A DNA stretch of 60,566 bases from Paracoccus nototheniae (GTDB lineage Bacteria > Pseudomonadota > Alphaproteobacteria > Rhodobacterales > Rhodobacteraceae), in the NCBI RefSeq assembly GCF_004335005.1, contig NZ_RQRT01000018.1, positions 1 through 60,566 on the forward strand. The letters are read 5' to 3'. The notes below the pieces were generated by a model. The model was given only the letters and a program-made list of their open reading frames with translations. It was not told the DNA's origin and searched no databases. The position numbers and the translations under genes are program-made. This document shows, piece by piece, positions 25,659-34,619 of this stretch. Each line of letters starts with the position of its first letter. Positions within the stretch are counted from its first letter, which is position 1.

Positions 25659-26474
25659 TTATCCCCGTGCCGCCCGCTCGGCGGCTTTGGCGGCATCCCA
25701 CAGCGCATCCATCTCGGCCAGATCGCTGTCTTCGGGGCGCCGCCCCCTGGCGGCCAGCGCCGCCTCGACGGCGCCAAAGCGGCGGGTGAATTTGGCATTG
25801 GCGCGCCGCAGCGCCAGTTCCGGGTCGATCTTCAGATGCCGCGCCAGATTGGCCATGACAAAGATCAGATCGCCGAACTCCTCCTCCCTCTCGGCGGCGC
25901 CAAGGCTGTCGCGGGCCTCGACCAGTTCCGCCGTCTCCTCGGCGATCTTGGCCAGCACATCGCCCGGACCGGGCCAGTCGAACCCCACCCGCGCGGCGCG
26001 GTTCTGCAGCTTGACGGCGCGTGTCAGCGCGGGCAGGCCCATGGCGACGCCGTCCAGCGTGGCCCCCTCGGCCTTGCCCGCACGCTCGACCGCCTTGATC
26101 GCCTCCCAGTCCTTGACCTGCTGCTCGGCGGATTTGTCGCGGCTTTCGGTGCCGAAGACATGGGGGTGGCGAAAGATCAGCTTGTCGCTGATCGCCGCCG
26201 CGCAATCGGCGAAATCGAACATCCCCGCCTCGCGCGCGATCTGGGCCTGAAAGACCACCTGCAGCAGCAGATCGCCCAGCTCTCCGGGCAGCTCGTCCCA
26301 GGCCTCGCGCTGGATCGCATCCTCGACCTCATGCGCCTCTTCGATCGTAAAGGGCGCGATCGAGGCGAAATCCTGTTCGACATCCCAGGGACAGCCGGTG
26401 TCGGGGTCGCGCAGCGCGGCCATGATGTCCAGCAGGCGAGTCAGCTCGGTCGCGGGGTCGCGGGTCTGGGCCAT
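25659..26474 (-). CDS. mazG: Nucleoside triphosphate pyrophosphohydrolase MazG
   Basis: A 271-residue tandem-domain MazG, the typical size. The first domain has LRDPDTGCPWDVEQDFASIAPFTIEEAHEVEDAI, with the metal-binding glutamates in EEAHEVEDAI and ELGDLLLQVVFQAQIARE. The second repeats the pattern in KIAEETAELVEARDS and EEEFGDLIFVMANLARHL. It hydrolyses NTPs to NMP and pyrophosphate and helps limit (p)ppGpp or damaged nucleotides. The ATG at 26474 was chosen from the family N-terminus; the frame is open upstream. It is divergent from the M20 peptidase gene, 65 bp away. Confidence 0.95.
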   Translation of the reverse strand: MAQTRDPATELTRLLDIMAALRDPDTGCPWDVEQDFASIAPFTIEEAHEVEDAIQREAWDELPGELGDLLLQVVFQAQIAREAGMFDFADCAAAISDKLIFRHPHVFGTESRDKSAEQQVKDWEAIKAVERAGKAEGATLDGVAMGLPALTRAVKLQNRAARVGFDWPGPGDVLAKIAEETAELVEARDSLGAAEREEEFGDLIFVMANLARHLKIDPELALRRANAKFTRRFGAVEAALAARGRRPEDSDLAEMDALWDAAKAAERAARG

Positions 26475-26539
26475 TGCAATTCCCTTTCGGTCGCGGATGA
26501 TGCGTCCTTCGACTGCCACAGCAAAAGGTCCAAGTCCAC

Positions 26540-27706
26540 ATGCCCGTCCTGAACCGCATCGCCGATTTCGCCGACGACATGACCGCATGGCGCCACCATC
26601 TGCACCGGCATCCGGAACTGGGCTTCGACTGCCACGCCACCGCCGCCTTCATCGCCGACCGGCTGCGCGCATTCGGCGTGGACGAGATCCACGAGGGGAT
26701 CGGGCAGACCGGCCTTGTCGCGATCCTGAACGGGCAGGGCGACGGCCCCACCATCGGGCTGCGCGCCGATATGGACGCATTGCCGCTGACCGAGGTGACG
26801 GGGCTGGACCATGCCTCGAGTGTGCCGGGGCGGATGCATGCCTGCGGCCATGACGGGCATGTGACGATGTTGCTGGGCGCCGCCCGCTATCTGGCCGAGA
26901 CGCGCAATTTCGCGGGCCGCGTGGCGCTGATCTTCCAGCCCGCCGAAGAGGGTGGGGGCGGCGCCGATGCGATGGTGCAGGACGGCATCATGGAGCGTTT
27001 CGACATCGCCCGCGTGTTCGCGATGCATAACAGCCCCGGCGAGCCCGAGGGCAGCTTCCGCACCACGCCCGGCCCCATCATGGCTGCCGTCGATACGTTC
27101 GAGATCCACCTGCAGGGCCGGGGCGGGCATGGTGCCATGCCGCATCTGACCGCCGATCCGGTCGTCGCCGCCGTGGCGGTGGTGGGGGCGATCCAGACCA
27201 TCTCCAGCCGCAATCATTTCGCGCTGGACGACCTGGTCGTCTCGGTCACGCAAATCCATACCGGCAGCGCCGACAATATCGTGCCCGACACCGCCTATAT
27301 TTGCGGGACGGTCCGCACCTTTGCCCCGCATGTCCGCGACATGGTGCGCCGCCGCATGGCGCAGATCTGCGCGGGGCAGGCGGCGGCCTATGATGTGCAG
27401 ATCCGGCTGGATTATCAGCAGGGCTATCCGGCGACCGTCAACGATCCCGACCAGACCGCCTTTGCCGTCACCGTCGCCCAGGACATCGCCGGCGCGGCGC
27501 AGGTCATCGCCGATGGCGGACGAGAGATGGGGGCCGAGGATTTCAGCTATATGCTGAACGCTCGGCCCGGCTGCTATCTGTTTCTGGGGCAGGGCGACGG
27601 GCCGGGACTGCACCATCCGGCCTATGATTTCAACGATGCCGTGGCGCCGGTGGGCGCCAGCTTTTTCGCCCGGCTGGTCGAACGTGCCCAACCTGCGCGC
27701 GCCTGA
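26540..27706 (+). CDS. M20-family amidohydrolase (aminoacylase/hippurate hydrolase-like)
   Basis: A 388-residue zinc amidohydrolase of the M20D group. Metal and catalytic motifs are RADMDALPLTE, MHACGHDGHVTMLLGAA, the general base in QPAEEGGGGADAM, and a late metal ligand in GLHHPAYDFND. The dimerisation insert (HLQGRGGHGAMPHL) is present. Such enzymes cleave N-acyl amino acids, hippurate or related amides in the cytosol. There is no signal peptide. It is divergent from mazG, with which it shares a short promoter region. The substrate within M20D cannot be told from sequence. Confidence 0.93.
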   Translation: MPVLNRIADFADDMTAWRHHLHRHPELGFDCHATAAFIADRLRAFGVDEIHEGIGQTGLVAILNGQGDGPTIGLRADMDALPLTEVTGLDHASSVPGRMHACGHDGHVTMLLGAARYLAETRNFAGRVALIFQPAEEGGGGADAMVQDGIMERFDIARVFAMHNSPGEPEGSFRTTPGPIMAAVDTFEIHLQGRGGHGAMPHLTADPVVAAVAVVGAIQTISSRNHFALDDLVVSVTQIHTGSADNIVPDTAYICGTVRTFAPHVRDMVRRRMAQICAGQAAAYDVQIRLDYQQGYPATVNDPDQTAFAVTVAQDIAGAAQVIADGGREMGAEDFSYMLNARPGCYLFLGQGDGPGLHHPAYDFNDAVAPVGASFFARLVERAQPARA

Positions 27707-27761
27707 AGCCCGCGTCCGATGACCGCCCGCCCCGGCATGACGACCGGTCACAAAGCTGTTG

Positions 27762-27788
27762 GCCGCCCTTGCAGTCCGCGGGGGCGGC
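27762..27788 (+). terminator. Probable rho-independent terminator after the M20 gene
   Basis: GCCGCCC (27762-27768) pairs with GGGCGGC (27782-27788) across a 13-base loop, followed by ACTTTCTT. It lies 55 bp after the M20 stop and about 90 bp before yajC. Confidence 0.55.
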
Positions 27789-27877
27789 ACTTTCTTGCCA
27801 AGGGCGGGCGTCGCAGATAGGTTGCGCGCCAATCCAGACGCGGCCATGGCCGTGACCCCTGACCGAAAGGACCCTTG

Positions 27878-28210
27878 ATGTTCGTGACCCCCGCTTATGC
27901 TCAGGCTGCCGGTGGTGCCGGTGGCACCGCAGCCTTTGCCCAGTTCATCCCGCTGATCCTGATCTTTGCGATCATGTATTTCCTGATGATCCGCCCCCAG
28001 CAAAAGCGCGTCAAGCAACACCGCGCCATGGTCGAGGCCGTCAAGAAGGGCGATCAGGTCATCACGCAGGGCGGCATTCTGGGCAAGGTCGTCAGCGTCC
28101 GCGATGACGAGCTGGAGGTCGAGATCGCGACCGGCGTCCGCGTCCGTGTGATCCGTTCGACCCTCGCCTCGGTCGTCACCAAGACCGAACCGGTCGCCGC
28201 CAACAGCTGA
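27878..28210 (+). CDS. yajC: Preprotein translocase accessory subunit YajC
   Basis: A 110-residue single-helix membrane protein. A short N-terminal VTPAYAQAAGG, a membrane helix at about residues 22-42 (FIPLILIFAIMYFLMIRPQQKR) and a basic cytoplasmic domain with GDQVITQGGILGKVVSV are all typical YajC features. It associates with SecDF and YidC at the Sec translocon. The ATG at 27878 has GAAAGGA about 8 bases ahead; a TTG one codon upstream is less likely. secD follows after 16 bases, the usual operon. Confidence 0.95.
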   Translation: MFVTPAYAQAAGGAGGTAAFAQFIPLILIFAIMYFLMIRPQQKRVKQHRAMVEAVKKGDQVITQGGILGKVVSVRDDELEVEIATGVRVRVIRSTLASVVTKTEPVAANS

Positions 28211-28226
28211 AAAGGCTTTCGCCCAA

Positions 28227-29891
28227 ATGCTTCAGATCGACCGATGGAAGCGCATCCTGATTTTCGGGATCTGCCTTCTGGGCCTGCTCTACGCGCTGCC
28301 CAACGCTTTTTACGCCCGTGTCGAGGCGCATAACGATGCCGTGGCCCAGATCGAGGCCACCGGCGTCGAGACGCCCGAACTGGTGGCGGCGCGTGACGGC
28401 TGGCCGTCATGGATGCCCTCCAATCTGGTCAATCTGGGGCTGGACCTGCGCGGCGGCGCCCATCTTCTGGGCGAGGTGCAGGTCGAACAGGTCTATAAGT
28501 CGCGTATCGACGCGCTGTGGCCGGAACTGCGCCGTGCGCTGTCCGCCGAACGCGACACGGTCGGTGCGATCCGCCGGACCAGCGCGCCCGAGGGTGTGCT
28601 GAGCATCGAGATCGGCAATGCCGACCAGATGGCCCGCGCGGTCGAGATCGCGCGCGGCTTTTCCGATCCGGTCACCACCCTGACCGGCGCGGGACAGCAG
28701 ACGCTGGACATCGCAGCGCAGGGCACGACCCTGACCATCCAGCTGTCGGATGCCGAAAAGGCCCTGACCGACGACCGCACCATCCAGCAATCGTTGGAAA
28801 TCGTGCGCCGACGCGTCGACGAGGTCGGCACCCGCGAACCCACCATCATGCGGCAGGGTCAGGACCGCATCCTGATTCAGGTGCCCGGCATCGGGTCTGC
28901 GGCCGAGCTGAAGGAACTGATCGGCACCACCGCGCAGCTGACCTTCAACCCGGTCGTCGGCACCACCGGCGATGCCTCGGCGCAGCCGGGAATCGGCCAA
29001 GTGATCGCGCCCTCGATCGACCAGCCGGGCCTGTTCTATATTCTGGAAGACAGCCCCGTCATCACCGGCGAGGATCTGGTCGACGCCATGCCCGCCAGCG
29101 ATGAAAATGGCCTGCCTTCGGTCAATTTCCGCTTCAACCCCTCGGGGGCACGGGCCTTTGGGGCCTATACCTCGGCCAATATCGGCCAGCCCTTCGCCAT
29201 CGTTCTGGACAACGAGGTCATCTCGGCCCCGGTGATCCGCTCGGCCATCACCACCGGTTCGGGGCAGATCTCGGGATCGATGGATTTCGATGAGGCCAAC
29301 CAGCTGTCGATCCTGCTGCGCGCCGGCGCCCTGCCGGCGGAACTGACCTTTCTGGAGGAGCGCACCGTCGGTCCGGAACTGGGGCAGGACAGCGTGGACG
29401 CGGGCAAGATCGCGGCAGGCGTCGGCTTTGTCGCCGTCGTGATGCTGATGATCCTGTCCTATGGCCGCTTCGGGGTCTTTGCCTCGGTCGCGCTGGTTTT
29501 CAACATGCTGTTGCTGTTCGCGGTTCTGTCGATGATCGGGGCGACGCTGACGCTGCCCGGCATTGCGGGGATCGTGCTGACCATCGGCATGGCGGTCGAT
29601 GCGAACGTCCTTGTGTTCGAACGCATCCGCGAGGAATTGCGCACCGCGCGTGGGCCCGCCCGCGCGATCGAACTGGGCTATGAAAAGGCGATGTCGGCCA
29701 TCGTCGATGCCAATATCACCACGCTGATCGTGGCCGCGATCCTGTTCGTGCTGGGCTCCGGCCCGGTCAAAGGATTTGCGGTGACGCTGACCATCGGGAT
29801 CGTCACATCGGTCTTTACCGCGCTGTTCGTCACCCGCCTGATCACCATCATGTGGTTCGAGCGCGCGCGCCCCAAGCAGATCGAGGTATAA
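28227..29891 (+). CDS. secD: Protein translocase subunit SecD
   Basis: A 554-residue RND-type membrane protein that uses the proton gradient to help complete protein export through SecYEG. The first helix is at about residues 10-27. The periplasmic P1 domain begins LVNLGLDLRGGAHLLGEV, and the signature region FERIREELRTARGPARAIELGYEKAMSAIVDANITTLIVA lies in the C-terminal membrane part. The tail includes GPVKGFAVTLTIGIVTSVFTA. It starts 16 bases after yajC and ends one base before the secF ATG triplet, consistent with a yajC-secD-secF operon. Confidence 0.97.
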   Translation: MLQIDRWKRILIFGICLLGLLYALPNAFYARVEAHNDAVAQIEATGVETPELVAARDGWPSWMPSNLVNLGLDLRGGAHLLGEVQVEQVYKSRIDALWPELRRALSAERDTVGAIRRTSAPEGVLSIEIGNADQMARAVEIARGFSDPVTTLTGAGQQTLDIAAQGTTLTIQLSDAEKALTDDRTIQQSLEIVRRRVDEVGTREPTIMRQGQDRILIQVPGIGSAAELKELIGTTAQLTFNPVVGTTGDASAQPGIGQVIAPSIDQPGLFYILEDSPVITGEDLVDAMPASDENGLPSVNFRFNPSGARAFGAYTSANIGQPFAIVLDNEVISAPVIRSAITTGSGQISGSMDFDEANQLSILLRAGALPAELTFLEERTVGPELGQDSVDAGKIAAGVGFVAVVMLMILSYGRFGVFASVALVFNMLLLFAVLSMIGATLTLPGIAGIVLTIGMAVDANVLVFERIREELRTARGPARAIELGYEKAMSAIVDANITTLIVAAILFVLGSGPVKGFAVTLTIGIVTSVFTALFVTRLITIMWFERARPKQIEV

Positions 29892-29892
29892 G

Positions 29893-30888
29893 ATGGCTTT
29901 CCGTCTGAAACTGATCCCCGAACAGACCAATTTCGACTTCTTCCGCTGGCAGATGCTGACCTTTGGCATCTCGGTGGTGATGGTGCTGGCCTCGGTCGTG
30001 TTGCTGTTCGTCAATGGGCTGAATTTCGGCATCGATTTCCGGGGCGGCACGACGATCCGCACGGAATCGGCGCAACCCGTGGACGTGGCCGCCTATCGCG
30101 ACGCGCTGAGCGGGCTGGAGCTGGGCGATGTGGCCATCACCGAGGTCTTTGATCCGGGCTTCGGCGCCGACCAGAATGTCGCGATGGTGCGCATCAGCGC
30201 GCAGGACGGCACCGAAGCCGTGACCCCCGACACCATTGCCACGGTCGAAACCGCCTTGCGCGGGATCGACCCGGCGATGACCTTCCCGTCAGTCGAATCG
30301 GTGGGGCCGAAAGTGTCTGGCGAACTGGTGCAGACCGCGATCTATGCGGTGCTGGCCTCGCTTGTGGCGATCTCGATCTATATCTGGCTGCGCTTCGAAT
30401 GGCAGTTCGCGATCGGGGCCATCGTGTCGCTGTTTCACGACGTGGTGATCACGATGGGGGTGTTCGCGCTGTTCCAGATCCGCTTCGATCTGACCACCAT
30501 CGCGGCGCTGCTGACCATCGTCGGCTATTCGATCAACGATACCGTCGTGGTCTTTGACCGGCTGCGCGAAAACCTTGTCAAATACAAGACGCGCGCCCTG
30601 CGCGAGGTGATGAACCTGTCGGTCAACGAGACCCTGTCACGGACCGTCATGACCTCGGGGACCACGCTGGTGGCGCTGATCGCGCTTCTGGTGCTGGGCG
30701 GGGACGTGATTCGGGGCTTTGTCTTTGCGATCACCTTCGGCATCTTCATCGGCACCTATTCCTCGGTCTATGTGGCCAAGAATTTCGTGCTGTGGCTGGG
30801 GGTGACGCGGAACTGGGACAAGCCAGACCCCAAGGATCCCAAGACCCGCAAGAACGTATCGCCCTTTGAAGGCGCCGAGGAGGTCTGA
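29893..30888 (+). CDS. secF: Protein translocase subunit SecF
   Basis: A 331-residue partner of SecD. Early motifs NFGIDFRGGTTIRTES, then six membrane segments including VGYSINDTVVVFDRLRENL and LSRTVMTSGTTLVALIALLVLGG, match SecF. It forms the SecDF complex in the inner membrane. Its stop overlaps the ATG of the Mth938-like gene (TGATG at 30886-30890), an overlap that ties the next, less studied gene to the translocase operon. Confidence 0.97.
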   Translation: MAFRLKLIPEQTNFDFFRWQMLTFGISVVMVLASVVLLFVNGLNFGIDFRGGTTIRTESAQPVDVAAYRDALSGLELGDVAITEVFDPGFGADQNVAMVRISAQDGTEAVTPDTIATVETALRGIDPAMTFPSVESVGPKVSGELVQTAIYAVLASLVAISIYIWLRFEWQFAIGAIVSLFHDVVITMGVFALFQIRFDLTTIAALLTIVGYSINDTVVVFDRLRENLVKYKTRALREVMNLSVNETLSRTVMTSGTTLVALIALLVLGGDVIRGFVFAITFGIFIGTYSSVYVAKNFVLWLGVTRNWDKPDPKDPKTRKNVSPFEGAEEV

Positions 30889-31244
30889 TGCCCGCGCTGG
30901 AGCCCACGGATTTCAACGGCCAGACCGCCGTCGACAGCTATGGGCCGGGCTTCTTCCGGGTGGCGGGTCAGATCTTTCACGGTCCGGTCATTGTACAGGC
31001 CCAGGGCGTAACGCCCTGGGCTGGCCTTGACGATCTGGCCACGCTGCAGGCGCTGGCGGGCCGGGTCGATGTGCTGTTTCTGGGGATGGGGGCTGCCACC
31101 GCGCCCATCCCGCGCGATCTGCTGGACCAGTTGGACGCCGCAGGCCTGCGGGCCGAGGCGATGACCTCGCCCACCGCCGCGCGCACCTATAACGTCACCC
31201 TGTCCGAGGGCCGTCGCGTCGCCTGTGCGCTGCTGCCCCTGTGA
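30888..31244 (+). CDS. Mth938-like domain-containing protein (DUF498)
   Basis: A 118-residue protein of the Mth938/NDUFAF3-like family. It starts with a short strand and [22 protein letters not shown], followed by [26 protein letters not shown] and a C-terminal [21 protein letters not shown]. Mitochondrial NDUFAF3 helps assemble respiratory complex I; the bacterial role is not settled. Its ATG overlaps the secF stop, and its stop overlaps the GTG of ccmA, so it lies inside a run from protein export to cytochrome c maturation. Confidence 0.9.
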   Translation: MPALEPTDFNGQTAVDSYGPGFFRVAGQIFHGPVIVQAQGVTPWAGLDDLATLQALAGRVDVLFLGMGAATAPIPRDLLDQLDAAGLRAEAMTSPTAARTYNVTLSEGRRVACALLPL

Positions 31245-31873
31245 GCCTGCTGGCCGTCCATGACCTTGCCGTGGCCCGCGGCGGGTTGCGGGTGCTGGAG
31301 GGGGTGGGCTTTGCATTGGACCCCGGGCAGGCGCTGATCCTGCGCGGCCCGAACGGTCTGGGCAAGACGACCCTGCTGCGCACCATTGCGGGGCTGCAAT
31401 CCCCCGTCGCGGGGCGGATCGAGATGACTGACGATGTCGTCGCCTATGCCGCCCATGCCGACGGGCTGAAACCCGCCCTGACCGCGTCGGAAAACCTGAC
31501 CTTCTGGGCGCAGGTCTTTGGCGGCGGCGGGGTGGATGCGGCGCTGGCGGCGATGGATCTGACCGCGCTGGCCGCCCGCCCGGCGGGGGCGCTGTCGGCA
31601 GGGCAGAAGCGCCGCCTTGGGCTGGCGCGGCTGCTGGTCACCGGGCGCCCGGTCTGGGTCATGGACGAGCCGACCGTGTCGCTGGACGCAGCCTCGGTCG
31701 CGCGGTTCGCGGGGGTCGTGGCGGATCATCTGGGGCAGGGCGGGGCGGTGCTGATCGCCACCCATATCGATCTGGGCCTGCCGCAGGCGCGGGTGCTGGA
31801 TCTGACCCCGTTTCGCGCCGCTCCGGGCGGCACCGTCACCCGCAATTCGGGCTTCAACGAGGCGTTTGCGTGA
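31241..31873 (+). CDS. ccmA: Heme ABC exporter ATP-binding protein CcmA
   Basis: A 210-residue ATPase of cytochrome c biogenesis. Walker A is GPNGLGKTT (about residues 36-44), the signature is [15 protein letters not shown] and Walker B is [12 protein letters not shown]. CcmAB with CcmC and CcmD releases heme-loaded CcmE for delivery to apocytochromes. The start is GTG at 31241, overlapping the preceding stop. The next gene begins with GTG overlapping its stop. ccmE, ccmF and ccmH are not in this window. Confidence 0.95.
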   Translation: MSLLAVHDLAVARGGLRVLEGVGFALDPGQALILRGPNGLGKTTLLRTIAGLQSPVAGRIEMTDDVVAYAAHADGLKPALTASENLTFWAQVFGGGGVDAALAAMDLTALAARPAGALSAGQKRRLGLARLLVTGRPVWVMDEPTVSLDAASVARFAGVVADHLGQGGAVLIATHIDLGLPQARVLDLTPFRAAPGGTVTRNSGFNEAFA

Positions 31874-32526
31874 TCGCCCTGCTGATCCGCGATCTGCGTC
31901 TGGCCGTGCGGGCGGGCGGGGGCTTTGGTCTGGGCGTGGCCTTCTTTCTGATCCTGTCGGCGCTGGTGCCGTTTGGCGTCGGTCCCGATCGTGCCACGCT
32001 GGCCCCGGTCGCGCCGGGCATTCTGTGGGTCGGGGCGTTGCTGGCCTGCCTTCTGTCGCTGGACCGCCTGTTCGCGCTGGATCACGAAGACGGCAGTCTG
32101 GACCTGCTGGCGACCGCCCCTCTGCCGCTGGAGGCGGTGGTGGCGATCAAGGCGCTGGCCCATTGGATCACCACCGGCCTGCCGCTGGTGCTGGCGGCGC
32201 CGGTCTTTGGCATTCTGTTGCAGCTGCCCGGACAGGCGGTGCCGTGGCTGATCGGTTCTCTGGCGATCGGCACGCCCGCCTTGTCGATGCTGGGCGCCTT
32301 CGGCGCGGCGATCACCGTGGGGCTGCGCCGGGGGGGGCTCCTTTTGTCGCTGTTGGTCCTGCCGCTGTATATCCCCACACTGATCTTCGGGGCCGAGATC
32401 ACCCGCCGCGGCGCCGAGGGGCTGGCCATCGCTACGCCGCTGGCCTTTCTGGCGGGCATCACTTTGGGGGTCGTGGCGCTGATCCCCTTTGCGGCGGCGG
32501 CGGCGCTGCGGGTCAATCTGCGGTGA
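31870..32526 (+). CDS. ccmB: Heme exporter protein CcmB
   Basis: A 218-residue membrane protein with six predicted helices. The N-terminus [18 protein letters not shown] is followed by [19 protein letters not shown] and [28 protein letters not shown], characteristic of Ccm[25 protein letters not shown] lies in the second half. It is the membrane partner of CcmA. Translation starts at GTG 31870, overlapping the ccmA stop by four bases, so the two subunits are coupled. Confidence 0.95.
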   Translation: MIALLIRDLRLAVRAGGGFGLGVAFFLILSALVPFGVGPDRATLAPVAPGILWVGALLACLLSLDRLFALDHEDGSLDLLATAPLPLEAVVAIKALAHWITTGLPLVLAAPVFGILLQLPGQAVPWLIGSLAIGTPALSMLGAFGAAITVGLRRGGLLLSLLVLPLYIPTLIFGAEITRRGAEGLAIATPLAFLAGITLGVVALIPFAAAAALRVNLR

Positions 32527-32579
32527 GAAGGCGCGCCCGCCTCTTGAGGGGCCGCGCGAAACGGGGGATAGAAGGCACC

Positions 32580-33305
32580 ATGTCGATCTGGGAATATGCA
32601 AACCCGACCAAGTTCATGCGCACGACCGAGGGGCTGTTGCCCTGGCTGGTCGGCGGCGCGGTCATGGGCTGTGTGGGGGGCGTGGTGTGGGGGTTCCTGA
32701 CCCCGCAGGATTATCGGCAGGGCGCGACCGTCAAGATCGTCTTTCTGCATGTGCCCGCCGCGATGATGGCGATCAACATCTGGGTGATGATGCTGGTCGC
32801 ATCGGTGATCTGGATCGTCCGGCGTCACCATGTCAGCGCGCTGGCCGCCAAGGCCGCAGCCCCGATCGGCGCGGTGATGACGCTGATCGCACTGGCCACC
32901 GGTGCGATCTGGGGCCAGCCGATGTGGGGAACGTGGTGGGAATGGGATCCGCGCCTGACCTCGTTCCTGATCCTGTTCCTGTTCTATATCGGCTATATCG
33001 CGCTGTGGTCGGCGGTCGAGGATCCCGACAGCGCTGCCGATCTGACCGGCGTGTTGTGCCTTGTCGGGTCGGTCTTTGCGCTTTTGTCGCGCTATGCGGT
33101 GCTGTTCTGGAATCAGGGGCTGCATCAGGGCGCCTCGCTGTCCGTCGCCTCGGGCGAGCGGATGAGCGCGGTCTATCGCTATCCTCTGTATCTGTCGATG
33201 GCGGGGTTCTTCCTGCTGTTTCTGGCGCTGCTGCTGATCCGCACCCGCACCGAAATCCGCAGGCGCCGTCTGGCCGCCCTGCAAGTAAGGGACATGCGCG
33301 CATGA
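32580..33305 (+). CDS. ccmC: Heme exporter protein CcmC
   Basis: A 241-residue membrane protein with six helices and the tryptophan-rich heme-handling motif WGTWWEWDPRLTSFLILFLFY on the periplasmic side, flanked by histidines (LHVPAAMM near residue 58 and GLHQGAS near residue 182). It loads heme onto CcmE. A GATAGAAGG element provides a ribosome-binding site about 4-7 bases before the ATG. Its stop overlaps the ccmD start. Confidence 0.96.
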   Translation: MSIWEYANPTKFMRTTEGLLPWLVGGAVMGCVGGVVWGFLTPQDYRQGATVKIVFLHVPAAMMAINIWVMMLVASVIWIVRRHHVSALAAKAAAPIGAVMTLIALATGAIWGQPMWGTWWEWDPRLTSFLILFLFYIGYIALWSAVEDPDSAADLTGVLCLVGSVFALLSRYAVLFWNQGLHQGASLSVASGERMSAVYRYPLYLSMAGFFLLFLALLLIRTRTEIRRRRLAALQVRDMRA

Positions 33306-33445
33306 TCGAACTTGGTGAATATGCCGGCACGGTGCTGGTTGCCTATGGCGTCAGTCTGGTGCTGATCGCGGGGCTGGTCTGGCACAGCGTTGCCGCCAAT
33401 GCCCGCGCCCGCCGCGCCCTGCAGGAGCATGAGCGCAATGCCTAG
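33302..33445 (+). CDS. ccmD: Heme exporter protein CcmD
   Basis: A 47-residue single-helix protein: MIELGEYAGTVLVAYGVSLVL, the membrane helix, then basic SVAANARARRALQEHE. The size and pattern fit CcmD, which stabilises the CcmABC-CcmE complex and helps release holo-CcmE. It overlaps ccmC by four bases, and its end overlaps the start of the CcmG-type gene. Confidence 0.9.
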   Translation: MIELGEYAGTVLVAYGVSLVLIAGLVWHSVAANARARRALQEHERNA

Positions 33446-33977
33446 GGTTGCGCCCCTGATGATCCTGCCGCCGGTGATCTTTGCGGCGCTGGCCGCGACC
33501 TTTCTGTGGGGCATGAACCGCGAGGATCCGGGCAACCTGCCCTCGGCCATGATCGGGCGGCAGGCACCCGAGGTGCCGGTGACGACCCTGCCCGGCAAGG
33601 TTCAGCTGACCGACGCGATGCTGCGGCAGCCGGGCGTCAAGCTGGTCAATTTCTGGGCCAGCTGGTGCCCGCCGTGCCGCGCCGAACATCCGACCCTGAC
33701 CGAACTGTCGTCCCGCCTGCCGGTCTATGGCATCGATCTGAAAGACCCCGAACCCAACGCCCTGTCCTTCCTGACCGAGGATGGCGATCCGTTTGCCGCA
33801 ATCGCCACCGATCCGCGCGGGCGCGGGGCGATTGACTGGGGCGTCACCGCCCCGCCCGAAACCTTCATCATCGACGGCGAGGGCAATATTCTTTACCGCC
33901 ATGCAGGCCCCCTGATCCGCGAGGATTACACCGCCCGTTTCCTGCCCGAACTGGAACGCGCGCTGGCTGCGGAATAG
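33438..33977 (+). CDS. ccmG: Thiol:disulfide interchange protein CcmG/DsbE
   Basis: A 179-residue membrane-anchored thioredoxin-like protein. One N-terminal helix (about residues 5-24) is followed by a periplasmic thioredoxin fold with the active site FWASWCPPCRAEHP and the cis-proline region VTAPPETFIID. It reduces the CXXCH cysteines of apocytochrome c before heme attachment. Of two close in-frame starts, ATG 33438 is favoured because CAGGAG lies about 10 bases upstream, whereas ATG 33429 would leave only 2 bases. Confidence 0.94.
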   Translation: MPRVAPLMILPPVIFAALAATFLWGMNREDPGNLPSAMIGRQAPEVPVTTLPGKVQLTDAMLRQPGVKLVNFWASWCPPCRAEHPTLTELSSRLPVYGIDLKDPEPNALSFLTEDGDPFAAIATDPRGRGAIDWGVTAPPETFIIDGEGNILYRHAGPLIREDYTARFLPELERALAAE

Positions 33978-34619
33978 TCGGGGCAGCCTGTGGCGGCGGC
34001 GGGGGTCGGCTGAGATTCGGGGGTGACACACCGGAACGCCGCAAGTCACCCTGGCCCGCGAAGCGGTCATTGAGACATCTTCCTCTTGATATGGCGCCAC
34101 GGAACCGGGGCGGCATGGTGCGGATGGGTGGTTTCGGCGCATAACGCCTGACCGGGCCGATGCATCCGCCACCCGGGCAGACGGCGGGGACGGACCTTCT
34201 GTCCATTCCACTTGATGGGCTGATGTCAGGCCGTTGAAGCCGTCCCTGCCTCGGGTCTTCGAGATGGCATGGCAAGGCTTGAAGATCCGCGTTCCAACTC
34301 GGCCGGACGCTCGCCCACAGGGCGGATCTGCGGATAGAGAACGCCTCGGCCGATGGCGCGTTGGTGACGATCAGGGCTTGCCCACCGGGGGACCGATGCC
34401 GGTGCAGGCGCCTCTGCTTGCCACCAAAATTGTATCCAGCGGCGCCGGTGGACTGTTTGGGATACAAGCGTCGCCTTGCGTCAAAGACGGAAAACCCCGC
34501 CGCTGGGGCGCCTGCGCTGCTTTACAGAGAAATTTCTGTATGCATTATGGCACGCAGGGTCGGCTCGTGGAGGGGGCTTTTGCTCTGGGTTCGACCACCG
34601 GAAATCAGGGAGGATAACC
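33978..34619. other. Gene-poor interval ahead of the TRAP operon
   Basis: About 640 bp between ccmG and dctP. Frames on either strand show no recognisable family. The right third (34430-34614) contains inverted repeats, a promoter-like sequence and the dctP ribosome-binding site, annotated separately. The left two thirds show nothing I can name. Confidence 0.5.
34430..34549 (+). promoter_or_regulatory. Putative promoter and operators of the TRAP operon
   Basis: TTTACA (34521-34526) and CATTAT (34543-34548) are 16 bases apart. The spacer contains a perfect palindrome AGAAATTTCT (34528-34537) and TGTATGCA (34537-34544). The latter is the reverse complement of TGCATACA in front of the GntR gene at 39783. 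Upstream, TTGTATCC (34430-34437) and GGATACAA (34460-34467) form an inverted repeat with centres 30 bp apart. Confidence 0.45.

Noticed and set aside
34234..34617. 127-codon plus-strand frame ahead of dctP
   Set aside because: It runs through the promoter, the inverted repeats and the dctP ribosome-binding site, and shows no family resemblance.
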